Notes: generated from the letters alone by a model not told the origin. Numbered from the stretch's first letter, positions 48,126 through 60,240 are shown. The stretch: 64,000 nt of DNA from Lucifuga dentata (GCA_014773175.1 VXCM01000257.1:248001-312000); one strand, 5' to 3'. Numbers and translations: made by a program.

Positions 48126-49787
48126 CCTTTACAGTTACTTTTGGATTAATCCCAATTGCATCATTTGTTGGGTCATATTCCAATACATAAGACATAATGT
48201 ATTGCACTGTAATATCTTGCAAAAAGAGAGAAACCCCAGACTCAAGACCTCATACTCCTGAAGTAACAATGCTACCATGCACCAACAGGGATTTCCTATT
48301 TGGCAGAGCAACTAGCGGGTGAATAAGACCACTATGGCTCATCTCCACTCTCAAATTCAACTTATAAAACAGATTACAAGACAAATCAAACACTGGCATA
48401 TGGAGTGATGCAGTGGGAGCCAAACCCTGAGGGAGGAACATCTGATCACACACTAGAACTGAAGCAGCTTACTGTGGGTGACAGCTTCATTACCAGCACT
48501 GGCTATGCACAAACACGCACACAAAACTGTTCTGGCATGGATGCAGTGCATTTATATTTTTAGACTGGCATGCAGACATGATGATCAAAACATGCAGACA
48601 AAAATGTAGTCTTGCTTCCTTCCATCAAAACCAGCTGTTATACATGTGAGTGAAAATTGTATATAATGTGGACATATGTTGATGGATGTCTCTCATAATC
48701 ATAATGTGGATTTTGCAGTAATGACAGCAGTCAATATGAACTTAAAATGCATTAGAAATAGAGTGAGGACAGCTTGAAACTATATGGTATACTTACTATA
48801 CAGTACAGTAACTATACAGCATAGTTACATATTAACATTGGAAACTGCATTAAGAATGAATATGGTGTATGAGGTGTATGCTCATTCATCATCAAATTTG
48901 ATGAGGGAAATAAAGTGGGCAGTAAAATCTGAACAACATTGCCAATAATGGTCATCAAATTGAACGTGGTTTTGCAGAATATAGAGTTGGGATTTATTCA
49001 TGAAGTGTTTTATAATAGAATAGTTTGTAGTATAATACATCCAAATACAGAACAGGCCACTATAACTGCAGTGGGGTAAAGTGTATATGGTGATTTCCAA
49101 TGGTTATTCTGTTTGCAAATTTTTTGAAAAGCAGAAAATCAGAGTGTCTCTTCTAAAGAATCAACAGCTTAGTAGGAAACTTCAATATCAGCTCCAAATA
49201 GATACAAGCAGAAATCCAGTCCTCACAGAGAGGAAAGAAAGCTAAAACAGCTGCCATGACAAAGCTGACTGAAACATGCACAAACACAGAAATTGTATTG
49301 ATGGGGCTTTTCACATTGCTTCTATCTTTCCTCTCATCCTTCACCAATCAATCTATCCAACCCGCTGTGTTAATGGCTTCACTTTAAAGCTCCTCCTTTT
49401 CCTCTCTTCTCCCTCCATTCCCTCCATCTCCTGTTTCTTCTTCCCTCTTTTATTGCACAAGCCAAAATGAGACTGGCAATCCTTTAGTTAGCTCTCCTGC
49501 TTTGTCTTTTTCTATTCTAACCACAAAAACACACAGACACGTACACACTCACACACATCTCTCTCTCTCTCTCTCGTGCAACCTATCTATCCTGGTCATC
49601 GGGCATGGTGACTTTTGTCTGGCCTCTGACCGATTTGTCCTCTGATGTGAGTGTGTGTATGTTTTTGTGTGCTCCTGCCTTTTCACATTCCTATTGATTA
49701 TATCAAGGCTCCAATCAGGGTTACCAAGCCCTGTAAATTTACTTATCGATCTCTGAGAGCCTCGGGGTGGATGGCAGGCTGGCTGTG

Positions 49788-49788
<1 letters not shown>

Positions 49789-49841
<53 letters not shown>

Positions 49842-49862
49842 TATGTGTGTGTGTGTGTGTGT
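49789..49862. repeat. Compound (CT)n-(GT)n microsatellite
   Basis: CT run passes directly into GT run with a TTTGTATG interruption. Confidence 0.97.
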
Positions 49863-50515
49863 GCATTTGTTCACATATACATGGACATGGAGAGATAACG
49901 GCTACTGAGAGGTAAAATTTTTCCACAAGTCCATTCAGAGATACTATTGTATATATCATGCAAATATATGCTTGGAACTGGAACTATCCAATACTTTTCC
50001 CTCTTCAGACACACACACATACATACACAAAACCTAAGTCCTCTAGAGCAAGATTAGAATCAGCATTTTCTCAATTGAGATCAATAGCTTAGAGAGAGAG
50101 AAACTGACACAAAGCAAAAGCATGGGAGAAGAAAACGATTCACTGAGAGTGAGAGAGAGAAAACGAGTTTAGACTGAAGGGCACTGTTTCATCAACAATT
50201 AGTGGAGCATAAAATGAGCAAAGGACAAGCCAGAAGAAAGTGGACACCAGAAAAAGTGAAAAGAGAAGGTGCAGCTGCAGTTTAACAAGAGAAAGAGGAG
50301 TAGAGGAGACAGCAGGGGAGAGATAAAAAGAATGACAGGTGTTCAACCAAGTCTTTCCTCGATTGATGGAAATATTGGCCACTGGGAGCAGTCACTCAGA
50401 TAATGTGTGTGTGTGTATGTGTGTTTGTGTGTGTTGTAATTGCCTAGTTGTACAGCTGAAAGTAGGAGGGGCTGGACAAGCCAGAACAGCTTCGACAAGA
50501 TGAAGCCCAGAGTCA

Positions 50516-50520
<5 letters not shown>

Positions 50521-50552
<32 letters not shown>

Positions 50553-50573
50553 NNNNNNNNNNNNNNNNNNNNN

Positions 50574-50617
<44 letters not shown>
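50521..50617. repeat. (CT)n-(CA)n compound microsatellite with 21-base gap
   Basis: CT run, 21 Ns at 50553-50573, then CA run. True length unknown. Confidence 0.95.
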
Positions 50618-50619
<2 letters not shown>

Positions 50620-51361
50620 AAGACAAAACTCCAACACCAAGTCACATTCACAGCAACCATATACAGACATTCACACACACACATACAATTTGAATATAGT
50701 GGGAAGCTCTGAGGTGTGAATATGTTGAGGCAGAGTGGTGCTGAAAAGGATCATGCCTGCTCAGCAAATCTTTTTCTATCATAAATACAAAGGGGAAAAT
50801 CATGGAATACAAGCTTTCAGACCTCCCAGCCTTGAACTTTATGCTTCAACAAATAATAGTGTCACTGCAGATGCTTCCTTTACTGAAAACACAACATCAC
50901 TCAAAAATTACTGTGTACACACATGCCTACTTGTGCAGAGAGAAACACAAATCCTCCTGTTTTGATAAAGACAGACAGTGGAGTCTTTGACCGGCAGCCC
51001 CAGAGAGACTGTCATCTCAGAAAAGACAATACTCTGATAAAAGGTGGCAATACGTAATAATTCCCTCCATGGGAATAAGCTGAAATGGGCCTGTTGCTCT
51101 AACACATCTTGTAGAGACAAACAATTCATGCTGCAGTCTTTAAGTTACAATCATGTGCATCACATAATGAACAGACAGCCTGTAGACAATATGCAATAAC
51201 ACAAATATATCAGATTGTATCCATATCCTGTGTGTCTGACAATAAGGTTTGGATCATCATTTCTGTATATCTGGCAGCAGAAAAGTAGCAGAGGTGGGAT
51301 AAAAGAGGAAAGCAAAAAACAAGTAACAAACAAATGACTCAGAAGAAGGAAAACAAATTCT

Positions 51362-51904
51362 TTAAGGACAATACCAGTGATTTTACATGTTTGAGCCCAA
51401 TAAATGCTACCCATGTACACATTATGTTACTAACACCCATTTTTCAAAACATAAAACTGTATTTTATTTTTCCTGTTATTTTGCCAAATCCTCTAATCTT
51501 TCAAAATCATATGTTCAAGGGATACACCAACCTTAAAATTAAATCTTTCGCCCGCTAACACTTATACAGGATTGTAGAGGGTAGGGTCATTTTGATTTAT
51601 TGGTAGTACAGTCTTCTCGTGGGACTATATTCCCTGGCAGAGAAATGCATTTTCTTCTGGTTGTTCTGTGTTGAATCCATTAAAATTTCATTTCTTTGAC
51701 AACAAAATTTATAACCGTTTTGTTTACCGTGCTAGATTACTTATCTCAACCATGTTTTAAGTCATTACAAGTTGATTTTTATAGCATACTGCAATGAATT
51801 GAAACCAGTGGCAGGGAAAACAATTCTAAAACCACTCTAGTAGTATGTTTTGGAAAATGTGTATTATTTATTGTGTATACAAAATCACCAGTCTGGTCCT
51901 TTAA
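51362..51904 (-). mobile_element. TTAA-flanked inverted-repeat element, near-complete copy
   Basis: The left end is TTAAGGACAATACCAGTGAT with GCCCAATAAATGC; the right end is CAAAATCACCAGTCTGGTCC then TTTAA. Internal order (CTTTCAAAATCATATGTTCA near the left, TTGAAACCAGTGGCAGGG near the right) is the reverse complement of the 31583 and 39516 copies. Confidence 0.75.
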
Positions 51905-51972
51905 AGATCAAAGTGGTGCTTTCTGAATGGGGATGATGGGTCTTCTGTCACTATTTCCACACAGAGATGCTG

Positions 51973-52014
51973 CCAAGAGAGAGGAGAGGAGAGGAGAGGA
52001 GAGGAGAGGAGAGG
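51973..52014. repeat. (GAGAG)n minisatellite-like run
   Basis: Tandem AGAGG pentamers next to the TTAA-family copy. Confidence 0.95.
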
Positions 52015-52251
52015 TATTACAAATGTTGAACAATATAGCATTACTGGCTCTGAATTTAATATTATGGCTTTCAAAGAACTCTCCAATTTTTAAAACAAAT
52101 CAGTTCAAAATAATCTTACTTTATTAATTGCATGGACCACCTAAGATCAAGGCTAGATTGAGGTGAAGTAATTATCCTTAGAAATTATTAATAGTCAGGG
52201 ACCGTAATTATCAGCTATAATTATACCTATCAAGAACAATTCAGGAACACT

Positions 52252-52294
52252 TCCTCCTCCTCCTCCTCCTTTTCCTCCTCCTCCTCCTCCTCCT
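52252..52294. repeat. (CCT)n microsatellite
   Basis: CCT trinucleotides with one TTTT interruption. Confidence 0.95.
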
Positions 52295-53791
52295 AACCTT
52301 CAGTGTAATCAATGAAGATTTACATTTATGGAGTAAGGCTCCAACAATACTGTACATGTTGCTGATACCTTTTAGATATTAAAATAGAGTATAATTACTA
52401 CTGCATCAAGTACTAGAATATTACTTGTAGCCTCCAACATGAGGAAGCTGCATGCTTACAAAAAAGTTGAGCCAGTCTTGAACAGAAATACAACTAAATA
52501 CAATGCTGCATGCATATTTCTACAGTATTTGTGTGTGCAATTGTTTTTTCTTTTTTTTTTTTTCCTTGTTTGCATAAAGGCTGTGGAAAATTACAGTGCA
52601 AACTGTATCCTGAAAGCTGGAAATACCGGTGGTGTAAACAACATTAGCAAAGGCAAATTTGAGGCAAATTTAACAAACTATAGCAATGATTACAAGATTG
52701 ATTGTATCTTCTGCATACACCTATCAAAGAAAGTCTGTTGTATTAAAGCTCTCTGACTCTCTTTTCCATTTATCTTCCAACAGATTATGGTCAAGTTATG
52801 TGGAATATGATTAGGTGAATATTTCAAATCTAATGCTTTTAAGATAAGGCACCTGCGAAAATTAAACTGTTGTGCCAGCTCCCCTGCCAACAAAAAGACG
52901 CTCATGCATTATGCAGGAGGGTAGAAGTGGTTCATCAACAAGGATGCAGAGTGAAACATGGCAGGCAGAGGAGAATAGCAGAAAGGAGGAGACATGAGTT
53001 AGAGAGAGGAAGGAAAAAAGAGATAGAGATGGCTATGGTTGAGGAAGCACAGGGTCACTGACTGCTCCAGAGACACAGGAAGGAAATGAGAGTGAGGAGG
53101 GAGCATGGAAGAAATATGTGGAGATCCTAAAGGGACTGGATGAGAACTGAATGAAAGAGTGGGGTGAGAGAATGAGTGACAGAGACAAGAAGGAATTTTA
53201 TAAAGAGTTACAGTACATTTTCAGCTTGTAGATAGCGGAAGATGAAGGATAGAAAGTAATATCTATCATCTATCCACTTCATAGCAGAAAGAGAGCCTTC
53301 AAATATATAGTGTAACTGCTGCTACTTAATAGCAAGAACACAAAGAGCCACAGATGAGATTTTATGACTATAAATTTGATGATTGAAAAAAGTAATAAGC
53401 AAGTTTCTTTTATCTTAAAGCCAATTCATGCAGAATCCATTTTTAATGTAGCTCAGGAAGGGTGGAATGACTAAGGAAGAATGGTGAGAGGGGAAAAAAG
53501 GCAACAGTGGGACAAAAGACAACAGGAGAAAAATTACGACCAGCAGGTTTCTCTATCGCACACAGACAAAAACACACCACAGCAGTCCCAGCATTTGGTA
53601 AGGAGAACGACATGAAATATTAAACATAAATGTCACAGCTTTTCCCCTATCCATCTCTCCTCCTTCCCCCCTACTTTCCTTCTCTCCTCCTCCTCTCTCC
53701 TGTCCTCCACTCTCCACAGACAGCTTCCTGATAATGAGTTTCATTTGCACAAGAGACCACAGAGAGAAATAAGAGTGTGCGTGCATGTGCA

Positions 53792-53824
53792 CCCACACAG
53801 AGACACAGACGTGTGCACGCACGT

Positions 53825-53856
<32 letters not shown>

Positions 53857-53890
53857 NCCCACACAGAGACACAGACGTGTGCACGCACGT

Positions 53891-53925
<35 letters not shown>
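53792..53925. repeat. (CA)n microsatellite with duplicated 65-bp flank around an N
   Basis: The block at 53792-53856 starting CCCACACAGAGACACAGACG recurs exactly after N 53857. Probable assembly duplication. Confidence 0.93.
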
Positions 53926-53928
<3 letters not shown>

Positions 53929-55172
53929 CTCACACACTGCAGGTAATAGAGCCCTTGCTGGTATACAGAATAATGAATAATACTTTCTCTCACATCACAG
54001 TTCCAGGACTGTAAGGAAGGCCAGCTTTAATAAGGCAAATGTTAGCCTACTGCCCATTGATTTCTCTGGAGAGAATATTAGCAAGCAACAAAGGACATCA
54101 TCGGGTTAAGCGTATGGTATAAAATGAAAGGCCAGAGCCCCAGTCTTCAGATGATCATAATAAGGTAAGAAGAAGGACAGAATTTAGTCCCAATATTACC
54201 ACTGCCTGAGTGAATCTGGGTTATAATGCTGCACCTTCTTTAGGATGCTCTAATGGTTCTGCACCAGTGTAGCTTTTCTGATCTGACCTTACATCAAGTC
54301 AGCTGGCCCACTATCAAGTTGTAGTAGCCACAAACCATAACATGGTCACATCTGTCAAAAACCTCTTATAAGTCTAAAAAATGAATGCGAAGAGTGAAAG
54401 ACCAATATATAGAGGGAAAAAAAAGAAGCCTGTAACATCCATCATGAATGATGTCTGAGAAATCAAAATCAGAAGAATTATTTAAAAAAATATCCTAAAT
54501 GTCAGGTAAATGGGAACAACAGCAATTTATGGAATCAATTGAACTTGTAAAGGTTGCCTATAAGCCACAGACCTCTGATAATCTGATATCTTCTGATTCT
54601 GATTGAAAGAATTGACCAGAACACTTACAATGGGCATTTTAATTTGTCATAGCAGGAACAGCATAGACGTAACAAGTAACATGAATGATGGTTATGTTCC
54701 ATTTAGTTGTGCCTTTAAGCCAGCATGCACAATACCAGAACCCTGCTGGTAAATGGAACACAGCCAATATTGATGTTATCAGTTGCACTTGTGCTTGACA
54801 AGTCAAAATTTCTGCCATATTGTCTTAGGATGGATGAAGCTGAATTGAAATAATGGTGTATTTAACACCAAAATGAGTATTTGTTATGAATGCCATTCCA
54901 CTGGGACAATCACATATACATATAAACACAAGCAATATAGAAATGGTCCTTTATGTGGGGTAACAGAATGTTCTCCATGACTCAGTCTCTCTGTCAGCTG
55001 GCGTCTAAACCTGCTGAATTACTACAAGGTGGATTATAACTACTGGCAAGTACTCAAGTGCTCACAGAGTGCACCAAGGGCATAGTGCACACACGCAAAC
55101 ACAAACACACACGCACGCACACATACACTAAGTTAATTATGATGCCCCTTCTTGTCTCTAACTGTAACTCAC

Positions 55173-55307
55173 GTCTCTGAATCTGTTCCAGGTTCTGTCC
55201 TTGTCGTACTGAGCCACTGTGCTCAGCCATTTGTCGTTACTGGTACCGGAGACCGCCGTTTCTCTGCTCAGCAAGAGAGCCACGACAGGTAGCAGAAGGA
55301 AGAACAT
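55173..55307 (-). CDS. spock1: Testican N-terminus, exon 2: signal peptide and conserved N-terminal segment
   Basis: The coding part of exon 2 is 135 nt (45 codons). The acceptor TTTTCTTCCAG ends at 55311, and AAG precedes the ATG at 55307 with A at -3. Residues 1 to about 20 form a signal peptide: a hydrophobic core MFFLLLPVVALLL, then SRETAVSG, with likely cleavage near residues 19-21. Residues 24-45 are the conserved testican block NDKWLSTV...WNRFRD. The exon ends in phase 0 at GAC followed by the donor GTGAGT. The segment between signal peptide and conserved block is only a few residues, shorter than I remember for mammalian SPOCK1. The product should be secreted to brain or other extracellular matrix, by family knowledge. 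The SPOCK1 assignment over SPOCK3 rests on the WLSTV to WNRFRD spacing. Confidence 0.85.
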
Positions 55308-55805
55308 CTTCTGGAAGAAAAGACTGAAACGAAGGAGGAATGAGAGTAGAACTGAGCCATTTCGGATGAGAAAAGTGATAAATAGGAGAAGGTGATGGTG
55401 TAAAGTGCAGGAAAAACACTAATACACTAATATACAGAATACACAACTCAAACTGTGACGCATTATGGGTCAATATGTTACAATAAAAGCAACAACATGG
55501 ACCGCTGTTTATGCGCGCACTGGATGGAGAGTGCTCATTTTATCATAGTGCTGATGCTTCTTCTAAGCGGATTCCAAACATTAGAGAGTTGTCGCCGAGG
55601 TGGATCGGGCACCGTGAAACCATTAGCTTGCACCAATTTAAAAAGCAATTAACGGAATCAACACACTTGCCGCCCCCACTCAGCTTTTATCTGTTTTCTC
55701 CTCATCCAGCACCAACCACGTAAGTCGAATGAAGAGGCGACTATTGTCTCTCCTTCCTAATAAATGTAATTATTTCAACGACCAACTTCGGCACTGTGCC
55801 TATAC

Positions 55806-55983
55806 CTGAAATAGTTCGGTGGTGTTCGATTCCAATTCCCCGTGCACAATAAGTCCAAGGTCCCGGGCACTCCGGTAGCACCCGATTGTTCTGAAGGACT
55901 GACGGCAAAACGGAGCAGCGAGCGAAGACGAGCGGACCGTGAGCTTTCTCCTCCTCGCCTCCTCTCCCCCTCGGTCACCAGAC
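55806..55983 (-). other. spock1: spock1 exon 1, 5' untranslated (3' end defined)
   Basis: The minus strand is GC-rich here and ends at TTTCAG followed by the donor GTATAG at 55805. The donor is weak because position +5 is A. No ATG occurs on the minus strand from 55983 to 55806, so the leader has no upstream start codon. The next acceptor, a pyrimidine tract ending CTTCCAG, is 495 bp downstream just before the start codon, giving a short first intron. The 5' limit is unknown and is set here at the N. Confidence 0.55.
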
Positions 55984-55984
55984 N

Positions 55985-56031
<47 letters not shown>

Positions 56032-56220
56032 AGTCTCTCCAGTTTGCAGTTAGTGTGTCATTGATTTTCAGCACAGGGATTTTTTGTGTGTGTGTGTTCG
56101 CACTGGAGCGCAGACGGCCGTGTCAAAGTGTTCCGGGTGTACAAACTCCATTTTTATGTTGCTCACGCGCTTCAGCTATAGACTTAAATCTAAACATCCA
56201 CTGAGTAAATATGAAGTTAC
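55984..56220 (-). promoter_or_regulatory. Probable spock1 promoter, GC-rich with (GA)n tract
   Basis: This stretch lies just upstream (minus strand) of the 5'-UTR exon. It is visibly richer in CpG than its surroundings; examples are near 56100-56120 and 56162-56172. A pure (GA)n run on the minus strand at 55985-56031 abuts the exon. No TATA box is evident, as expected for a CpG-type vertebrate promoter. The position is inferred from the exon chain, not from a mapped start site, and an N at 55984 breaks the sequence at the likely start. Confidence 0.5.
55985..56031. repeat. (CT)n microsatellite at the spock1 promoter
   Basis: Pure CT run on plus, GA on the gene strand, directly upstream of the 5'-UTR exon. 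Confidence 0.97.
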
Positions 56221-57840
56221 AAAAAGCATCAGATCAATGTATTGGTGCCTGATATGACCTGTCCAGCTCACAGGGGGATGATGGGTTTCTGCACTGAGCG
56301 CAGAGAGTATTTCAGCACCACGGACAGAGACAGATCATATACACTTTATGAAAACATTGTTTCAAAATGGGCACAAAAATTGGCCATATATTTTTGGAGA
56401 ATGTGACGACTTTATTTTTAAATATGCAATTTATGACTGTTTTGACTCTCTTTAAGTTTTTGGTTAGCGGTGGTGACATTCTCTCTGTTTATTCTCTCTT
56501 TATTTCTTTGCCTTTCTGAATTCATGTGTTTGACATTTCAGTGACCGCCATCAAATCCACGGGATGGTCCACTGTTCACTAATTATCGTGTGCTTGCAGG
56601 ATTCAAGGCACACATACTGATATCCTCAAGACTTTTTTTTTTTTTTTTTTTTTTAATTACTGTATAGGTCAAAATTTCGGAGCTTAACGAGTCCTGCACG
56701 ATTAGTCCGAGTCCCATGTCAAAACATGCGGGCTGATCCCATTCGGTGCGCTATGACTTTTCTTACCAATATGACAAGCAGTTTTTGTGAAAATTATTCA
56801 GTTTCACGCAATCATTTCTAACTTAATTTTCAGAATAGTTTTTACACATTTTACCTGCCTTGGCTATTACACTTTTCATGTCAGAGGAAAGTACTACCAT
56901 GAATTTTCCTGGTGGGTTTGACAATTGGGATGATACAACACAAAACAGCAAATTACAGAAATACAAATAAATAAATAAATAAATAAATAAGTATTCCAAA
57001 GGCCCATAAAGCTATCATAAAATCCATTTCTGTATTTATTTTAGCACTACAGCAACACAATGCTGCTTAGCATAAACACATTTTAGCTGTGATTATTTTA
57101 TTCACAGCATCTGTTTTAGATTGTTGTTAAATGAATTCACTGTCAATACAAATTCAATACATCCTGCTGACTTTTCACAATAAAAGTCACCCAGTTTTTG
57201 ACATTTTATTGCGAAATAAGTACAGGAAGTGTTTAGATAGATCAACTATAGCTTATTTAGGACATACAGGGGAACGTCCAACTTAAGTTGGAGATAAACC
57301 TTGATTTATTTATTTTCTTTAGTTTTTACAACCTGTTCATGGTAAATCAATCTGCAATCAATTAGTTGTGTTTGTGACACTGAGAATCTGAATCCCCAAT
57401 CATTCAATCACTTTTTTTTTATGAGTATTTACTGAGTATTTCCAATTACATGTAAAAGCTTCCCTTTTTCAGATTGCTTCATAATCTACTGGGGGTTTTG
57501 GTTTTATAAAACAAGAATCAGCAACTCCAATGACCTTTATGTAGGTTCCTCACAGTCTTACATTCCCAGACACCGCCCTTCCTCAGGGCTGGACTTTGTC
57601 ATGTGACTATGTGGCCTAAACCAACAGAGAGAGGGTGCTCATATATAAATACACAAATAAACTTGATCAAATATATGTACATAAACAATTTATACAGCTC
57701 CGAAAAGATATGTAAACGATCAACTATTAAATTAGCCATATAAAAATGTAAAGTTTTAGGAAAAATGTTTTCTTTAAAAATAGATACATGCCCCACCCTT
57801 CCTCAAATCAATCATGGTTAAGACCATATAAATACAGTTT
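56221..57840. other. Intergenic sequence upstream of spock1
   Basis: AT-rich, with poly(T) at 56633-56654 and an AAAT run at 56966-56990. A 16-bp palindrome TCCAACTTAAGTTGGA lies near 57280. No coding or RNA gene was recognised. Confidence 0.6.
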
Positions 57841-57879
57841 AAGCGCTTACCTTGTCTCGTCAATCCCTCAATCACCGGA

Positions 57880-60240
57880 ACAGGTAGGAACAACACTTTA
57901 CTTCGTTGCTGCTGCTTTCTTGTTAGCATTAGGCTAGTTGCTGCTCCTTGCGGTTGACACCAACATCATCTGTTTGTTTAACTCTGAAATTGTTGCTTTC
58001 AGTTCTGGGTTTGGTTGATACATGGTTGTTTTGGTTGTGTTTGTGTTGCTGGTTTGTCATGCTGGTTTTTTTGAAGAGTGCTTTAAAAATGCAAAATAGT
58101 ATGCACACACACACACACATTACTGTCTCGATGCTACGCTACACTGTGCTATGCTGCTGCTGGGTAAATACTAAAATGCACACGCTTTCCTCTCTTGTGT
58201 GTCTGTTGTGGTGTTATGCTGCTTTCTGCTGAATTTTGTTGCTAAACTGGCGTATTGCCGCTAAAATGCACGCACATGCACAAACATGACAGCTGGAAAT
58301 CAACAGCACAAGGCTTATAAGAAGACAAAAAGATTAGAATTTCCCTTTTTTGTTAAACTTAAGCTGCATGTGTTGTGTGTCTTTGTGTTACATACGCTTA
58401 AATGCTGCACTTGAATTGCGTTAATGGTTGTCTGACACATTTGAGTTGCTGTGTTCGTGTGTGAAAAGGATCAGATTTTGTCACGTGGTTTGTTAGCATA
58501 CATGCTAACCTGCTAGCAAACTTAGTGCTCCGTGGCTGTTGGTACTTGCAGGTATTCTAGCAGGATGAATGCAACAAATGCTACACCAAACACTGTAATG
58601 TTCCCTGTGTTGTTGCTTGTCTTGTCTGGGTCTAACTTACGGTATGCTGATTTTGTAAAGTGGTTTAAATATGCAAACAGTTTGTCTCCATGCTAGTTAC
58701 ACCATGCTATGCTATGCTGCTGCTGGGTAAATGTTAAAATCTGCTGTGTCACACGCTTTCATGTGTAGCTGCTCTATTTTAGTGTTTAATCTGCTGAATT
58801 GTTTTTCTTCTTTTTTTTTTTTTNTTTTTTTTTTTTTTCTGTCTGCATATATAGTTGTGGTATATGCCAAGACTGGCACAACCCTTTTTTATATATATGC
58901 AATTTAATGTAGCAACAGACAGATAATACTGTATATAGTGCATAGGTGAATGTGTGTGACCTGCACTGGCCCTCCTTGACCAACCTATTATGCTTTATTT
59001 AAAACTAACAAACAATTTCTATCAAGGAGGGCTAAACACCTGAACAACAACACAAAGACAAAAACACACAAACGAGTAGTAACAGTAATAACCAGTGTAG
59101 TGGTTTAATCTGTGAAACACCAAAAAGGCTAAAACCCACGATACAACAGACCAGGACAAAAAAACAACACATAAGCAAACAGTGACAGCAATAAAAGTCT
59201 ACTTATTTAGATTGTGAAGTTCCATGCACCAAATCCAGATCCCCAGAATCCTGATCCCCCTGAGAACACCCAGCACTAAGTGGTGGTGACGGCCTCAAAC
59301 ACTGCTCCAGCAACCTCAGAGACCCAGATCACAGCTTAAGATCGGATCGCAATTGTAGCTGGTGTGTCGGGCCGGGACCTAAATACAGAACCTTTACATA
59401 GTACAGGGACCTCTCTGAGCCCGACAGAAGCCCGGTGGGACACCCCAGACAGAAAGACACCCCAGGACACAGAGCCCCAGGGGGATCTGCTGAATTGTTT
59501 TTCAACTGTTAAGCATTGCCGCTAATATCCCCCCACCCACACACACACACAACCACTGCTGGAAATCATCAGCACAAGGCCTATAAGACAAATATAATTT
59601 TTATTTATTTTATTTTTTTAGGCTGCATGTGTAACTTTTGTATTACACATGCTTAGATGGTGCAAATGTTTTGTGCTTATGTTTGTTATGTTTGAGTTGG
59701 TGCAAGAAGGTTCAGATTTTGGTTCATATTATCTTATAAACATGCATGCTAACCTGTTAGCAAATATGGCAGTAGTTGCTGCTTTATGGCTGTTAGCAGG
59801 TAGTTGAGCCAGCTGAATGTAATTGCTCGCGTTGTTGCTGGTCTGTGTGGGTGTTATGCTGAAAGGCTGATGATGGTTTTTAGACTGTTAAGTGTTGCTG
59901 CCAAAACACACATTCACTAGTTCTCCTGATGGAACCAACAACTACAGGCTGAAATTACTCCTACACAACCAAAAAGAAGACAACAAAGATAAGAAAAATT
60001 TCTTTTTATTTTTTTTTATTTTTTATTTTTACTAGAACTGTACTTGCTGTGTTGCCGCCGCTGTGCATTTTGTTGTGTTTGTTTGTGCTAAATGCTATGC
60101 TACACAGACTTGAATGTTGCAAAGACTTGTGTTGCTGTTGCTGTGTGGCTTTTTATTGCACTGAAGCAGATGCTTTTAATTCAGTCTCTTGTCAGTTAAT
60201 TGCTGAATTGCAATGATGGCTAGCAATTGCTAGCCTTGCA
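57880..60240. repeat. Diverged long-unit repeat region
   Basis: Recognisable blocks recur in order. TATGCTGCTGCTGGGTAAAT occurs near 58150 and 58716. GCTGGAAATCA-CAGCACAAGGC then TATAAGA occurs near 58291 and 59550. GCTGCATGTGT with a nearby ACA(T/C)GCTTA block occurs near 58361 and 59622. CATGCTAACCTG-TAGCAAA occurs near 58500 and 59745. Units are several hundred bp and strongly diverged. Confidence 0.65.
58808..59484 (-). mobile_element. Poly(A)-tailed retro-insertion of unknown origin with 19-bp duplications
   Basis: The 19-bp sequence ATCTGCTGAATTGTTTTTC flanks it exactly at 58789-58807 and 59485-59503. On the minus strand the insert starts CCCCCTGGGGCTCTGTGTCC and ends in poly(A) (58808-58838, N at 58824), with ATTAAA and AATAAA motifs upstream of the tail. 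This is the mark of LINE-mediated retroposition. The body has no long open frame and no motif I recognise: either a 5'-truncated retrotransposon or a processed transcript copy. Its 5' part is more GC-rich than its host repeat. Confidence 0.75.

Larger units (their letters stand above)
12942..55172. other. 42-kb intron between exon 2 and exon 3
   Basis: The intron runs from donor GTGAGTTACAG at 55172 to acceptor AACGCAG at 12942. It holds the microexon candidate, the recursive-splice-like site, most of the mobile elements and most microsatellites. Between the listed features (for example 19.1-24.1, 27.7-30.5, 34-36.8, 42-45 and 52.4-55 kb) I see AT-rich DNA without recognisable coding or RNA features. 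Confidence 0.75.
1..55983 (-). other. spock1: 5' part of a testican gene (SPOCK1-like), gene span
   Basis: The minus strand carries ordered exons of a testican, a secreted extracellular-matrix proteoglycan of the SPARC/BM-40 family with, in known members, follistatin-like, EF-hand and thyroglobulin domains. Only the N-terminal part is here: 5'-UTR exon, signal-peptide exon, exon 3 and a probable further exon, plus a microexon candidate. The identification rests on the conserved run NDKWLSTVAQYDKD followed by WNRFRD, then DDYFKSW and LDQ across a phase-0 junction. Spacing between WLSTV and WNRFRD matches my memory of SPOCK1; SPOCK3 is one residue longer there and SPOCK2 differs more. The follistatin and later domains lie beyond the left edge. 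The right limit is the approximate transcription start. Confidence 0.85.

Noticed and set aside
53553..53993. Frames over CA/GT repeats (also at 18583-19033, 29271-29660, 35672-35962, 49549-49959, 50343-50712)
   Set aside because: Translations are dominated by Thr-His or Cys-Val repeats from dinucleotide microsatellites.
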